64,000 nucleotides of DNA from Aurantiochytrium sp. KH105 (lineage: Eukaryota > Sar > Bigyra > Thraustochytrida > Thraustochytriidae). The stretch's first letter is position 1. Every line of letters starts with the position of its first letter. Shown here one piece after another: positions 28,071 through 39,539 of this stretch. The position numbers were made by a program, and so were the translations under genes. Below the pieces are notes generated by a model. The model ran no database searches and was not told the DNA's origin. It saw only the letters and a list, made by a program, of their open reading frames with translations. Location: NCBI GenBank assembly GCA_003116975.1, contig BGKB01000004.1:434001-498000 (forward strand), read 5' to 3'.

Positions 28071-28961
28071 ATGTCCGTCGCTGCGGATGCAGGCAAGAAG
28101 CTCCTGAAGCTGGCCATGTGCCAGGTGATGGTGGGCACGGATAAGGTCGCCAACCTGGCGTCGGCGCGCAAGGCCGTGCAGGAGGCCGCCAGCAAGGGCG
28201 CGCAGCTCATCTCGCTCCCGGAGTGCTTCAACAGCCCGTATGCCACGGATCAGTTCCCCGTGTACGCCGAGGAGATCCCGGCGTCGGCCTCGGAGCTCGA
28301 CGCCGAGAAACACCCCTCCACCGCCATGCTCGTCGAGGCCGCCAAGGAGTCCAAGGTGTTTCTCGTGGGCGGGTCCTTCCCGGAGAAGGACGCCGAGGGC
28401 AAGGTTTACAACACATGCCTCGTCATCAGCCCCGAGGGCGAAGTCTTGGCCAAGCACCGCAAGGTGCACCTTTTCGATATTGACGTCCCCGGCGGCGTCA
28501 CCTTCAAGGAGTCCGACACGCTCTCTGCGGGCGACCAGGTGACTGTCTTTGACACGCCGTACTGCAAGGTGGGCGTGGGCATTTGCTACGATATTCGCTT
28601 TGCCGAATATGCCATGCTCCTCCGCCAGCAGGGCTGCAAGCTCATTGTGTGGCCCGGAGCCTTCAACACGACGACGGGGCCTGCGCACTGGGAGCTTCTC
28701 CAGCGCGCCCGCGCCGTGGACAACCAGCTCTTTTGCGCCACTGCGTCCCCTGCTCGCAACCCGGACTCCAAGTACCAGGCGTGGGGCCATTCGTCGATCA
28801 TTTCGCCGTGGGGCGAGGTCTTGGCCACTACGGAGCACGACGCTGACATCGTTTACGCTGAAATTGACCTTGGCCGCGCTGACGAGGTGCGCACCAACAT
28901 TCCCATCAGCAAGCAGGTGCGCACTGACGTGTACTCGCAGGTTAAGCCGGCAGCGAACTAA
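28071..28961 (+). CDS. NIT2: Omega-amidase (NIT2-type nitrilase)
   Basis: 296 aa. The start at 28071 lies just before the conserved KLAMCQV strand; the frame is open further upstream only through repeat DNA. The nitrilase triad is visible: Glu51 in LPECFNSPYA, Lys131 in KHRKVHLFDIDVPG and Cys172 in GICYDIRFAE. FDIDVPGG, WPGAFNTTTGPAHWELLQRARA and WGHSSIISPWGEV are characteristic of NIT2/omega-amidase rather than NIT1. The enzyme removes the terminal amide from alpha-ketoglutaramate and alpha-ketosuccinamate, releasing ammonia, and so closes the transaminase route of glutamine and asparagine breakdown. No targeting peptide is evident, so a cytosolic place is likely. Confidence 0.92.
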   Translation: MSVAADAGKKLLKLAMCQVMVGTDKVANLASARKAVQEAASKGAQLISLPECFNSPYATDQFPVYAEEIPASASELDAEKHPSTAMLVEAAKESKVFLVGGSFPEKDAEGKVYNTCLVISPEGEVLAKHRKVHLFDIDVPGGVTFKESDTLSAGDQVTVFDTPYCKVGVGICYDIRFAEYAMLLRQQGCKLIVWPGAFNTTTGPAHWELLQRARAVDNQLFCATASPARNPDSKYQAWGHSSIISPWGEVLATTEHDADIVYAEIDLGRADEVRTNIPISKQVRTDVYSQVKPAAN

Positions 28962-29213
28962 AAAGTTCTCAACAGGTATAAAACAAAGAAAAATTAAAGA
29001 AGGCGAGATTTTTCGCAAAAAGTAATTGATATAGTTCGGAGCCTAGTTATTGACTCCTTTTCTTTGCTATTAATCGCCAAGAGTCCGGGCGGGTTTCTGG
29101 AAAAGGGAGGGATTCTCGACCGCTAAATAGCGGACTTTGGACACCCTAAACCCGTGGCTCTCTGACAGAAAACGGAATCTAACACGGCGCGAACCTGCCC
29201 TTAATGGCACAGC

Positions 29214-31655
29214 TCACTGTCTCGAGGAGACAACCTGCATCTCGACCAAAAGATTGTGACCCTGCCAGGTCCAGCGAGTCACCGCGGCCTGCGACGGAGT
29301 GTTTGCGTGCGGTGGACGTATCTGCAAGAGTGCCCACACAGATGCTGTAGACGAATAGAGAACAGGAGCAAAGTTCATGAGGCCAGCCCAAAAGAAAAAG
29401 GGATCGAGAAATTGCGACATGTGCGCTCCTACTGCGTTGGCCCCAACGAGATGCATGGTCGCCGCATCCGCCCCTGTGACGACGAGTGTGAGACCACACA
29501 CGAGCATGTTCGCAATCGCAATGTTAGGATTGAATTGCTGCATGGAGGGCGGCACAAACCAGCTGGTACGTTGTACCGTGAAAGGATCGTTCGGCTGCGC
29601 GAGCGCCGCCACGACTCCTGGATGTAAGGCTCCTGGATTGAGTCCCACAACTGCGCCGTAGCACGCACAAAAAACGTGTGGCGCAATGCTGCGAACAACA
29701 TTGTAAGCGAGCTGCGCACGAAGCGTTGTCGGCATGGCTGCTGAATTGAGCAAGAAGACTGGGTGCTGAAGAGGATCTTGGAGATTCATACCCGGAGCAT
29801 ACTCGGAGACGTGAATCGTAAAGATCCGCAAAATGAGGTCCAGGACGGTTCGGTTCTCCATCCACCGCGATGTAATGGCTTGATTTGGTGCCGCCTGAAC
29901 AACTGCCGCACGCGAGTCCTGGATCTGGGGAGGATGACTTATGGCCAGATTCTGCGATGGCGGAGCGCTCACGGGTTGAGGAGGGCCACGCCTGCGTACG
30001 CTGTTTCCATGCTTCTTGCGCTTGCCATTGCGGTGTGTCGACTCTTTTTTGTTTCTTGATCTATCCGCATTCTGTCTCGAGTCTTCATCGTCATTGTCAT
30101 TGTCATCGTCGTCGTTATCCTCCTCCTCATCACCGTCATCATCATCATCTTCTCGATCCTGGTCACTTCCAAGGTGATTCAAGTCTTCGCTTTCTTCATC
30201 AGCGTCGAAGTTGCCCGCGAGGCCTTCGTCCTCTTCTAAACGGCGGTCTCGTTCGCTCTGTCCGTCGGCTGAGGCGCCGGGATGCCTTTTGCGATTCCTC
30301 TTGCGTCGCCTTTTCCGCTCGCTACTATTGTGCTGTTGATTTCCTCCGATCTGAGACGTCGAGACGTCGAGAAGAGAATTGCCGCTGCTATCGCTATCGT
30401 CCTCGTCTGCATTGCTCGGATTATTCTTGTGGGAGCGGCGGCGGCGGCGGCGGCGATCATTTCCTGGAGAGGATGCGCCGAGAGCATTGTTGCGAGAGTG
30501 CAGCGAGGGTGAGGAATGGGATGTGACATTTTTGAGAGACTTCTCTCTTCGGCGGCGCTTTGTTGTCGAGGATCTTGGCTCCAAGCCGCTTGCCCTTCTT
30601 TCATGCCAGCCGAGCGTGCGAAAGCCCTGCAAGCCAATATTGCTTGGTCGGCCCTTGACGAGCTGTCCTTGAAAGCATGGCCAAATACGTTGTTTGCGAA
30701 GCTCGACGAGCAGGACCCTTTCCACGTCAGGTGGAAACGGCTTCCTACCATCGAGGCCAGTCACATGTGCCGTGAGTGTGCGTCGAAACGACTCTTGCGG
30801 CGCCTTGAGCTTATTTCTTCGTGTGCGAACCCATTCGTTGTAGCATGCCGGACTGATGACCCCTTCTGCGCTCACTGTGCCGTCTGGAAATCTCTGTACG
30901 AAGCGCAAGAAGATCTCAAGCGAGGTATGTAGGCCTTCTGTAATTTGTGACGAGGTTGTGGACTCTGAGCGACGCATCTGGATTTGCTGTGCCGAGTTGG
31001 ACGGTGGAAAGGCGCGCGTTGATGGGTCCATGCGTGACTCTTCATAGGAAGGGGCAGCTTGAGGCTGCGTTGGCTGCGAAGGACGAAAACGTTGCATTGC
31101 CTGCGCATCCATGTCTGGGCGACCAGGCTGAAGGGAGCCATGGGTTGATGTCAACGCTGGATGAAAGGCGGAGGGCGGCGATACAAGCGCTGATCCTCCG
31201 GAAGGCCCCAGGAATGTGGACTGCGAAGTCCCGACAAGCACATGTCCTTGGCCTTGATTTGATCCTCCTACCGAAAGTGTATGTGAATGTGGGTGGGATC
31301 CGAGAGACTGAAAATTCGAAGGTGCCGAAACCGAAGACGATGATGAGGACGAGGATCTTGTTGTCGTAGAGTGTGCGGTTCCCCGATCTTGTTGTGAGCC
31401 CTCCATGGGCGTCTCCGAACTCGAGTCGTTGTTCCACGAATTTGGAAAAGTATTGTCAAAGTTGGATGTAGCCAAGGAAGTACCTAGAGATCTTGGAGAT
31501 AGTTGACGCTCAAGATGCACGTTTCCTTCTCGCTCGGGACCACTCAATCTGTCTCTCTGATATTGATCTTGACTGTGAAACGATGTAGTCGTGTTGCCCG
31601 AGTCTTGCACTTCTTCGGCATGAAGATGTGCTGTAGGTCTTTGCCTCTTTGGCAT
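29214..31655 (-). CDS. Large protein of unknown function with disordered, charged core
   Basis: 813 aa, not recognised. Residues 1-220 are Ser/Gln/His-rich and disordered. About 235-345 looks folded: HTSLEIFLRFVQRFPDG, then a basic stretch ending TGLDGRKPFPPDVERVLLVEL and RTLGWHERR. About 355-540 alternates Arg/Lys clusters and long Asp/Glu runs (a DDDDD/EEED block with RRRRRR before it), as in nuclear proteins. About 560-813 is ordered with hydrophobic helices: MENRTVLDLILRIF, LRAQLAYNVVRSIAPHVFCA, NPNIAIANMLVCGLTLVVTG and FFFWAGLMNFAPVLYSSTASVWALL. Whether those helices span a membrane or form a core is unclear. Single exon. A DNA- or RNA-linked role is only a guess from charge. The frame is long and biased enough to be coding. 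Confidence 0.65.
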   Translation of the reverse strand: MPKRQRPTAHLHAEEVQDSGNTTTSFHSQDQYQRDRLSGPEREGNVHLERQLSPRSLGTSLATSNFDNTFPNSWNNDSSSETPMEGSQQDRGTAHSTTTRSSSSSSSSVSAPSNFQSLGSHPHSHTLSVGGSNQGQGHVLVGTSQSTFLGPSGGSALVSPPSAFHPALTSTHGSLQPGRPDMDAQAMQRFRPSQPTQPQAAPSYEESRMDPSTRAFPPSNSAQQIQMRRSESTTSSQITEGLHTSLEIFLRFVQRFPDGTVSAEGVISPACYNEWVRTRRNKLKAPQESFRRTLTAHVTGLDGRKPFPPDVERVLLVELRKQRIWPCFQGQLVKGRPSNIGLQGFRTLGWHERRASGLEPRSSTTKRRRREKSLKNVTSHSSPSLHSRNNALGASSPGNDRRRRRRRSHKNNPSNADEDDSDSSGNSLLDVSTSQIGGNQQHNSSERKRRRKRNRKRHPGASADGQSERDRRLEEDEGLAGNFDADEESEDLNHLGSDQDREDDDDDGDEEEDNDDDDNDNDDEDSRQNADRSRNKKESTHRNGKRKKHGNSVRRRGPPQPVSAPPSQNLAISHPPQIQDSRAAVVQAAPNQAITSRWMENRTVLDLILRIFTIHVSEYAPGMNLQDPLQHPVFLLNSAAMPTTLRAQLAYNVVRSIAPHVFCACYGAVVGLNPGALHPGVVAALAQPNDPFTVQRTSWFVPPSMQQFNPNIAIANMLVCGLTLVVTGADAATMHLVGANAVGAHMSQFLDPFFFWAGLMNFAPVLYSSTASVWALLQIRPPHANTPSQAAVTRWTWQGHNLLVEMQVVSSRQ

Positions 31656-33139
31656 GACGCACCTGTATCAGCCTCTTTTCCAATATCAGCCTTTTTGGAA
31701 AAGAGGCTGTCCTTGTTTTGCCCGAAGCTGATGCTCACGATGAATGTCTCCGCTCTTGCGACTTCAAATGCAAAGGCGAAAGGCAGACGGAGAACCACGT
31801 TGTCCTTTTCCAAGGCTTGTCTGACACTGGCAGGGAGACCCCGGCCAACCCCTCTCTCGCTCCCTGCTCTCCCTTACTCGCTTCCCGCCAGCCTGCCTGA
31901 CAAGCTAGACGAAGACCTGCTCTCCGGCAAGACCGCGGGCCTTGTGCAGGTGCAGCAGCAGCACTACTAGCAGGTCTGGACGACGGAAAAGAGGAAAGAA
32001 GGACGAACGGTGCTTTTTAGCAATCGAGAGATCGCAAGAGCAAGCCACCCACCCGCTGCGCTGCGCTTGCGCTGCGTCAGCCTGCGCTCGTGACCGACAC
32101 TGTGCGCTGGCCTGAGCCGCGCGCGAAGGGTTTTGCCACCAGCCCTGACTTGCACCTGCGCCTGGCAGGCACGGACAAGGAGCGAGCGACTGCGAGCGGC
32201 GTCTCTGCTCGTCCAATCTTGCTCTGCCGCGAACTCGTTCGGACACGCCCCCACGTCGGCCAGTTGGGGGCGGCGACGCGCCTTCGTGCGGGGCTGCAAA
32301 TCCCCGCGACGCAATCCCGGCTCCGGCGCCGCGGGGCCCTCGGCGCTGGCGGCCAGCCGGTCGGCGCGAGTCTTCTGTTTGGTTGCCAACTTGAGGACCT
32401 CGCCCGCCCTCCGCGGCAGCTCTCGCGCTCTGCTTTCTTCCTATTCTTTTCCCCGTCTCTCTCGCTGCCTGCGCCTGCTCGCCCGCCTTCCACCGCAGCA
32501 AGCAGCTAGCAGCGCGAGGCTTCTTAACTGCAGGGACGGTCGGAGGCGGCGGCCGCCAAGCTGTTCCAGAGGCGGCCCCCCCCCATTTGCCTACACCAAA
32601 GCTGCTAGCTTGGCATGTCAGACTGGGATGCGGGGCCCCGCCGCTTTTCGAGAGCCTGGAGGCTTTTCCAGCCCGCAGCTCGCGCCCCGCCGTGGCGAAT
32701 TCCAGAACCTGTAGCGGAGAGCGGCGGCGAGCTGTGGGCAACGCAGCTTTCCTAGCACGAAGGGACCGCCCACACTTGGCGGCTGGCTGGCTGGCTGGCT
32801 GGCTGGCCGGCGACGCGCCTCGCACGGCAAGCGGCCTCAGCGCAGAGCAGCGCAGTGCAGCGCAGAACAGAGCAGCGCAGAGCAGATCAGCCGCGCTCGA
32901 CCGAGCCATCACGCCAGCCAGCCAGTCATCCAGCCAGCCATGGCGGGCAGTCAAGCAATGACAAGCGCGGCTCTCCCAACCTTGTCACCCTCCCTCTCTT
33001 TCCCCCTGCGCACGGACGCTCGGCAGACGAAACTGCCGAGCGTCAAGCAGCCAGCTTCAGCTAGCTTCTCATTTCAAGCAAGCCGGGCGACCTGGGAAGA
33101 CCGGGATCGATCGATCAATCGAGAAACCAGCGCAAAAAC

Positions 33140-33586
<447 letters not shown>

Positions 33587-35524
33587 CGATCGAATGTATG
33601 CCATGCCTGGATGAAGAAATAGCATCCTGCTATGCCATGCCCTGATGCAAAGAAAGAAAAATTCGCACTCCATACGGCCAGCCAGGGCCGGCCCAGGGCC
33701 GTCCGGACAGGACGGCCAGGAGGCGCAGTCAGGAATCCGGAGTCCCAGCCAGCCTGGACGCGCAGGCTCCGGTTCTCGCGCCGTCGCCTGGCCGGGCGGA
33801 CAGCCAGCCCGCCGGATCAACGTGGCGGCCTGCGCGTGGCCGGCGAGAGGGCGGTGTCCGCGTCCAGGTCGAGGTCTGGACTTTCTCGCAGCGTCCCTGT
33901 TGGCGGCAGGCAGGCCAGTACCAGAGAAGCGGCGAAAGCTTGGCTGCGCGGGCTGGGTCATGGCAAATGTTGGACAGACGCAGAGGCAAGCGCGGGGCAG
34001 GTAGGGGGGCGGACGGGACGCGACGTGACGCAGCGCGACGTCAAGCGGCCAACACAGGCCAAGTCTCCGCGTTGCGTCCAGAGCCCGCCTTCAGGCCGCT
34101 TGGTTGGATGGTTGATCGGTAGGATAGACGGTGGAGCTCGCTCGCCCTCTTACTGGTGGCAGCAGCAGTGGCGATCGGCCGGCCGGCCAGCCGGCCGGTC
34201 GGTCCGTCGATCAAACGATGAATGGATCAATCGTTCGATCGAGCGCCCGGCCATGCGATGCGTCAGCCCGACTCCCTTTCGCGGTGACGCGTACGCCCGG
34301 CCGACCTCGGTGTCGACGGCGGCATCGAGCGCGGCAGCGGGCGACAGCCAGTTGCCAAGTCCCCGCGCGCAGCCCGCGAGAGGGACGCGAGGCTCCGTAC
34401 ACACGCTCACACAGACACTCACACGTCCTGCACTTGGCAGTCAGACGGTCTTTCTTTCTCCCCGCAGCTAGCCTGCAACTGCTGTGGAAGACCTGGGCAG
34501 GGCGGTGCGCGCGGGCGGAGGGGCGCCGCCACTGCCACCATGGCCAGTGTCGATGCCGCAGAGACATGAGGGAGAGGGCGGCGCGGACAGACACGAAGCT
34601 TGATCCCGCAGTGAGCGCGTGGTGATGGGGTCTCCGCGTCGACGATAAGGCAGAGGACGCTGCGCTTGCGCTAAACGGCCACGCTCTGCAACAAGCAAAC
34701 AGAAAAATCAAACTATGGCCGTTCAGACAAATGATCGCTGCAACAGCCAGCCAGACGAGCAGCGAGCGTCCATGCCGCACCGTCCTCGCACGGGTCGACC
34801 ACCTGACTGGCGACCACCGTCCAAACAACGAAATCAGGAAGTAACTCGCAGTCGGGGATCGCGAAGAAAGGCCCTGGCTGGCTGTGGCCATCCTTCCGGC
34901 GTGAATAGCGACTCGCAGTCGAGTCTCGGAGGCCGAGCAAGACACACGCCACGCCATCTGTGGCTGCCTGGTCGCCACGAGCCACCGGCTATCTGCCGCC
35001 AGCCAGGCCATCCATCCATGCTTTGGCCGGACGCCCCGAATGAGCCAGCCGCCAGGAGACTCTCATCTCATCCCACCTCATCTCCGCATGCCTACGTCTT
35101 GGACCAGGCCTCGCCAGGAAACAGATCAGCTTCTTTTTGCTTGCTTGCTTTCATTCTTTCGTTCTTTCTCTCTTTGCATGCATGCGTGCGCAGGCAGCGT
35201 CCCCGCGCCCGCTTCAGGGAAGTCGCGGACCCCGATCGCGCCAAGTGGATAGGAAGCAGGGACAGAACAAGAGGAAGACGCGAGGCGAGGCGAGGCGAGG
35301 CCACGCCGCAGAGGGCGGTGCAGGAGGAGCCTGGCGCAGGGCCGCACCCTGGACGGAATCGGCGGACGTGAAAGCGGACGCGCGAAGCGTGCATGCACGC
35401 ATGCATGCGTGCGCGCAACACACACCGCTCAGCGCGGCGACGTCATGCGCTCGCGCCAGGGTCAGTGGCCGGCCAGCTGCGTCCAGCTAGCCTGGCAGGC
35501 GCCTCAGCCGCCTGCCAGGCTCAG

Positions 35525-35570
35525 GATTGGGCCCAGGCCTGGCCTGGCCTGGCCTGGCCTGGGCTTGCCT
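35525..35570. repeat. (GGCCT)n run
   Basis: Five or so GGCCT units with GGCCC/GGGCT at the ends, in the gene-poor region. Confidence 0.8.
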
Positions 35571-36446
35571 CGGATTGCCATCTTGAAGATCGTCGTTGCC
35601 ATCAACCGTCCCGGGCGGTGTGCTTGGTGTGGGAATTATATCAGTTGCGGGTCATCTCACCCACAAAAGGAGAAGCTGGTAGCTTGGGTTTCTAGGGACG
35701 GCCAGGTGTGGGGTGGGACGCTTCTTCGGGAGTTCCTCGAGGGGAGGGCACGAGCGCAGAACTGCCGGGCCCTGGGAAGCGGCGACGAATCGATCGCTCG
35801 CCACCGTCTCTGCAGATACCACGCATCTGGCTGATGGTGGCAGCAGGAGCCAATTGGCAGCTGCCAGGCTGGTCGGCTGCAGCCAGATATATCGCCACCG
35901 GGCAGTCATTGCCAGCCTCGGTTGCCAATGGTGTTGGTAAAAAAACGCGGACGACGTGGCGCATTATAAAGGCCTCCCCCACTTGGCAAGTTCAACTACG
36001 CTGACCTTGGCGGCTGTCTTGTCTTGTCTTGTCTTGCAAGCTTGCCAGTGTGGCCATCACTACCCACCCTGGGCCGCAAGCGACGGCTAGAGACGAGTCG
36101 AGCGCAACATCTTCGCGAAGGCTGTCACAGGATGAATGAGAATTTGATTCGATTTCCTATGTATCATTCTTGGCAACAGCCAGAAGCGTGACTTGCGCGG
36201 CCACTGACCGAGAAGGCAGTTCAGCCACCGGCCAGCCAGCCAGCCAGCACAAAGCTCAAGACCTACACGGCATGCATCATCGCGAGGATGCTCTGGCTGA
36301 ACAGGTGCAAAGCGACCTGCCACGCATCTAGCTCACGATCCCCATGTGCTCTTCGCAACGAGAGATATCTAACTCATGTAGCTACGCTCGCAGGCGATTG
36401 AGAAATGGAATTCAAGAACTCGGCATGGATGATACATTGATGTTTT

Positions 36447-38330
36447 TTAACGACGCCTAGAAGTAGTGCGGCTGGGCCTGCTCCCAGACGAGGTGGTGCC
36501 GCTACGCACCTGATTCTTGCCGGCAGATAGAGCGCCCGAGCCAGCGCGCTTGGCGTTGGCGCCCGCAGACAACGACGACGAGGAGGAGGAGGAGGAGGAG
36601 GAAGGGGCTGTGCCATCGCGCGGAAGCTCCATGTTGAGACCTTCGCTTTCAACCTGCTCAAGCAGAGAACGAAGAAACTTGCCCGTAACGCGCGTGTAAT
36701 TGATCACCTCAGAGCGGTTCATCTTCCCAAGTTCCAGCTCGCTCAGCTCGCTCAGGTGCTCCGTGTTGCGCTCCAACATGCTTTGGTTGTACTCAAAAAG
36801 TTCCTTCTTGGCGCCATCGGGTAGAAAGTAGGCAAAGGCATATGTATACATGAGCACGCGGCGGCACTCAATGAGCTGCTCCACGGCCTGCTGCAAGAAC
36901 TGAACGTCCACCCAGCTCTGCTCCTGGTCCTTGCTCTGCATGTCAATCATGCGCTGCTCCGCCTGCTTGCGTTGTTCCGTGGCGAACTTGCCTGCCTGCT
37001 GATGCGTGGCAAACCGCTTGTAGTAGTGCAAGTAGCGATCGAGCTCCTTTTTGGCGCGCGCCGCCGTGTCCTCATTACCGTCAGAGGTGCCCCCTTCGAA
37101 CTTGTTGCAGTTATAGTATCCTCCGGTGGTTGTGCCGTGCTCGCTCCAGGGCTGCAGGCAAATCCAGCAAAAGTCATGCCGGCACATGCGGCACGTCATG
37201 TGATTGCAGCCCTGGTTCTTTTCGATGCGCGTCGAGCACTTGGGGCATACCTTGGTGTGCGCCAAAATCCAGTTCGCCGTCTCACTTTCGTTGAGGCACT
37301 TTTCCTGCCAAGCCGCGAGCCCCTTGCAAGAGACGGGGGCATGTGCATCTGCACCGCACTTGAAGCAAAAGAGTTGGTCGCATCCTGTGCAGCGCACCTC
37401 CTTCACCGCACCGGACGCGAGAACAGCGCACTCACAGTGCTTGCCTGGACACCATCTGATGTTTCGGTTAATGTCCACGAACGAGGTCGCCAGATGACGC
37501 TGGTAGACCCGCAGGGTCTCAGCATGACGCTGCCTCGTCTTTTCGTCCAGAGGCTCATCGAGCTCGCGCGTGAGAATGTCCTCCCAGACCTTGGGACTCA
37601 CCATTGCCTGGCACTTGTCTGCTGGGCAGCGCGTAAAGATACAGTCCTTGCCCTCACCAACTTTGGTGCACAGGTACTTTTGCCAGGCGTCCAGCGAGAA
37701 ACGGTGCTCCGTGCCATCGTCGCCCGAGCATCCCAGCGAAAAGGTGTACTTGTAAGGCACCTCCATGTACAGAATCTGACACATGAACACGCCTTGTTCC
37801 TTGCTTCCGCCCGCTGCGTCCGCATCCGTGCCGACGCGTGCATTTTCGACAAGCGGAACGGCGCCAGCATCTCGACACGCCTTTTCCGGATCCGCATAAT
37901 ATGCATCAAAGAGTCGCTCCTTGTTCCACTTAAAGTGGAGCAGGAGCACGTTGCTTATGTCGTACGAAGTGTCCAGAACATCCGATACGTTCTTGATTAG
38001 TTTCTCTTGCTCGGCGCGCAGCATTGCGGGCGTCATGACCGTGTACTCGTCTTGCTGTGCCGCGGCGGTGCGCACCTTGTCGCTGGTGGTGGCGCTACCT
38101 TCGCTTCTGCCGCTGTTACTGCTGCCTGGCAAGAGGTTTTCAGAGTTCTTGTTCTCCTCATCCACGGACATGCGCGAGTATCCCGCGGTCGCTTCCTTGG
38201 ACTCGTCCGCATGCGCGCTTGAGCTCGAGCTATCACCTCGTTGTCCCTCGGGCTTCATGCCGGATCCATCATCTTCATCAATGTACTGATCCTCGTCGCT
38301 GTAGTAGTAGTACTCCTCGTCGCTGTCCAT
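36447..38330 (-). CDS. Ariadne-type RBR E3 ubiquitin ligase with degenerate RING1
   Basis: 627 aa from the ATG at 38330 (an upstream GTG extends the frame by ten codons). Order: an acidic Tyr-rich head (DSDEEYYYYSDEDQY, typical of Ariadne proteins); a UBA-like segment at about 105-150; RING1 about 184-240; IBR about 294-335 (CPGKHCEC...FCFKCGADAH); Rcat/RING2 about 362-410 with the catalytic Cys375 in QGCNHMTC; then the helical Ariadne domain. RING1 keeps Cys184, Cys201, His209, Cys235 and Cys240 but has Leu187, Ser212 and Ala215 where Ariadne proteins carry zinc-binding Cys. IBR and Rcat look complete. The enzyme should take ubiquitin onto Cys375, but E2 recruitment by RING1 is doubtful. The C-terminus is a Ser/Arg-rich tail after a poly-Ser run. 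No intron. Confidence 0.9.
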   Translation of the reverse strand: MDSDEEYYYYSDEDQYIDEDDGSGMKPEGQRGDSSSSSAHADESKEATAGYSRMSVDEENKNSENLLPGSSNSGRSEGSATTSDKVRTAAAQQDEYTVMTPAMLRAEQEKLIKNVSDVLDTSYDISNVLLLHFKWNKERLFDAYYADPEKACRDAGAVPLVENARVGTDADAAGGSKEQGVFMCQILYMEVPYKYTFSLGCSGDDGTEHRFSLDAWQKYLCTKVGEGKDCIFTRCPADKCQAMVSPKVWEDILTRELDEPLDEKTRQRHAETLRVYQRHLATSFVDINRNIRWCPGKHCECAVLASGAVKEVRCTGCDQLFCFKCGADAHAPVSCKGLAAWQEKCLNESETANWILAHTKVCPKCSTRIEKNQGCNHMTCRMCRHDFCWICLQPWSEHGTTTGGYYNCNKFEGGTSDGNEDTAARAKKELDRYLHYYKRFATHQQAGKFATEQRKQAEQRMIDMQSKDQEQSWVDVQFLQQAVEQLIECRRVLMYTYAFAYFLPDGAKKELFEYNQSMLERNTEHLSELSELELGKMNRSEVINYTRVTGKFLRSLLEQVESEGLNMELPRDGTAPSSSSSSSSSSLSAGANAKRAGSGALSAGKNQVRSGTTSSGSRPSRTTSRRR

Positions 38331-38861
38331 GGTCTCGACGGGACGCGCTCGAGATTGCACTACCTGTTTCCTACTTTCTGTGCAGCAACGAACTTGTCAA
38401 AGTCTGATCGCCCGATCGATCGCCCACTTGAATTGCGCGTGAATGTGTGAAGGAATGAGTAAAGAAAGAGATGGTCAAGCTTTTGCTCTTTGCTCTTGTT
38501 GCTCACGCTTTGGTTTTGCGCCTCTGGCCGACGGTCTAACGAGCAGGCAGCGGCAACGAAGTCTAGCGAGCGAGAGAGCGAGCGACGAAAGTCAAGCGAG
38601 AGGGCAGGGTGGCTATGGCAGGGTGGCTATGGCTGGGTGGCTGGGTGGCTGGCCGGCTGCGAGAGAGCGAAGGCGTCGGGCCGGAGAGTGAGGCGCGCGT
38701 TCCGGGTTTTCTCCGTTTCGTCGCCGGCTGCGCTCTTTCTTCGGCCTCTCTGTGTTGGCGACCTCGCCTTCGCGCGCGCGCGCGTGCAGAGGAGCGCTGC
38801 GCTCCGCGCGGCTCGCGGGCTCGCGGGCGACGGGCGCGCCGCGGCGGCTCCGGCGGCGCAG

Positions 38862-38862
38862 C

Positions 38863-38894
<32 letters not shown>

Positions 38895-38912
38895 GAGACG
38901 AGACGAGACGGA
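38862..38912. repeat. (GACA)n then (GACGA)n tract
   Basis: Eight GACA units grade into ACGAG repeats within the RBR upstream region. Confidence 0.85.
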
Positions 38913-39527
38913 CGAGACCGACGCTGAGGAGGATGAGCCGCGCCCGGTCCTCGTTCGCAGCACTTTCCGAGCGAGGCCCCGCCCGGCCGGGCGTCTGCGG
39001 CGCGAGAGACGAGGGGGCGCGAGGGGCCGCCGGCGCGCGAGGGGCCGCGCGGGCGCTCTCCCGCTTGCGCGCTCGCTCGCTCGCTCGCTCGTACGCACGC
39101 ACGCACGCGGCTCTTTCTTTGTTTGCCGGAGAGAGACACAGACAGAGAGAGAGAGAGAGAGAGAGAGATCGAACGACAACCTGCTTTTTCTGCTTTCTTT
39201 CTTTCGCTTTGTTTCTTTCTTTTCTTCGGAAAAAGACCGTCTAGATAAACGCGGATATCCTCGCTTTTGTACTGGAAGAAAGCGGCTGAGCGGCTTGTAG
39301 CCGCTTTTTGCCGGCCGGCCGGCTTGACGCGGGTTTCCTGGCTCGTATGCACGCGCTGCAAGGGCAAGAATTGAAAGGGGAAAGATGTGCGAGAGAGCCT
39401 TCGTCGGGTGCGGATGCTCGCACAGGCCAGCTTGTAGGATAAAATGGTCAAGGCGGACACGAGGCGAAGCGACGGTGGATGTATGCATGCATGCAAGATT
39501 TGTCTCGGTGACAGTCTCATGATCAAT

Positions 39528-39533
39528 TTTATT
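39528..39533 (-). terminator. AATAAA polyadenylation signal for the YchF/OLA1 gene
   Basis: Minus-strand AATAAA seven bases past the stop of the YchF gene, implying a very short 3' UTR if used. Confidence 0.45.
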
Positions 39534-39539
39534 TGGCTT

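Larger units (their letters stand above)
38331..39539. other. Intergenic with GACA, GA and CGCT runs
   Basis: Upstream region of the RBR gene and 3' flank of the YchF gene. Simple repeats are (GACA)8 at about 38862-38894 followed by GACGA units, CGCT near 39075-39090 and (AG)12 at about 39144-39168. No gene is seen. Confidence 0.5.

Noticed and set aside
31905..32954. Minus-strand ORF of 349 codons
   Set aside because: Strong Ala/Arg/Ser/Gly bias with no domain; lies in repeat-rich DNA.
36972..38000. Plus-strand ORF of 342 codons opposite the RBR ligase
   Set aside because: Antisense shadow of the ligase frame, whose zinc motifs are unmistakable.
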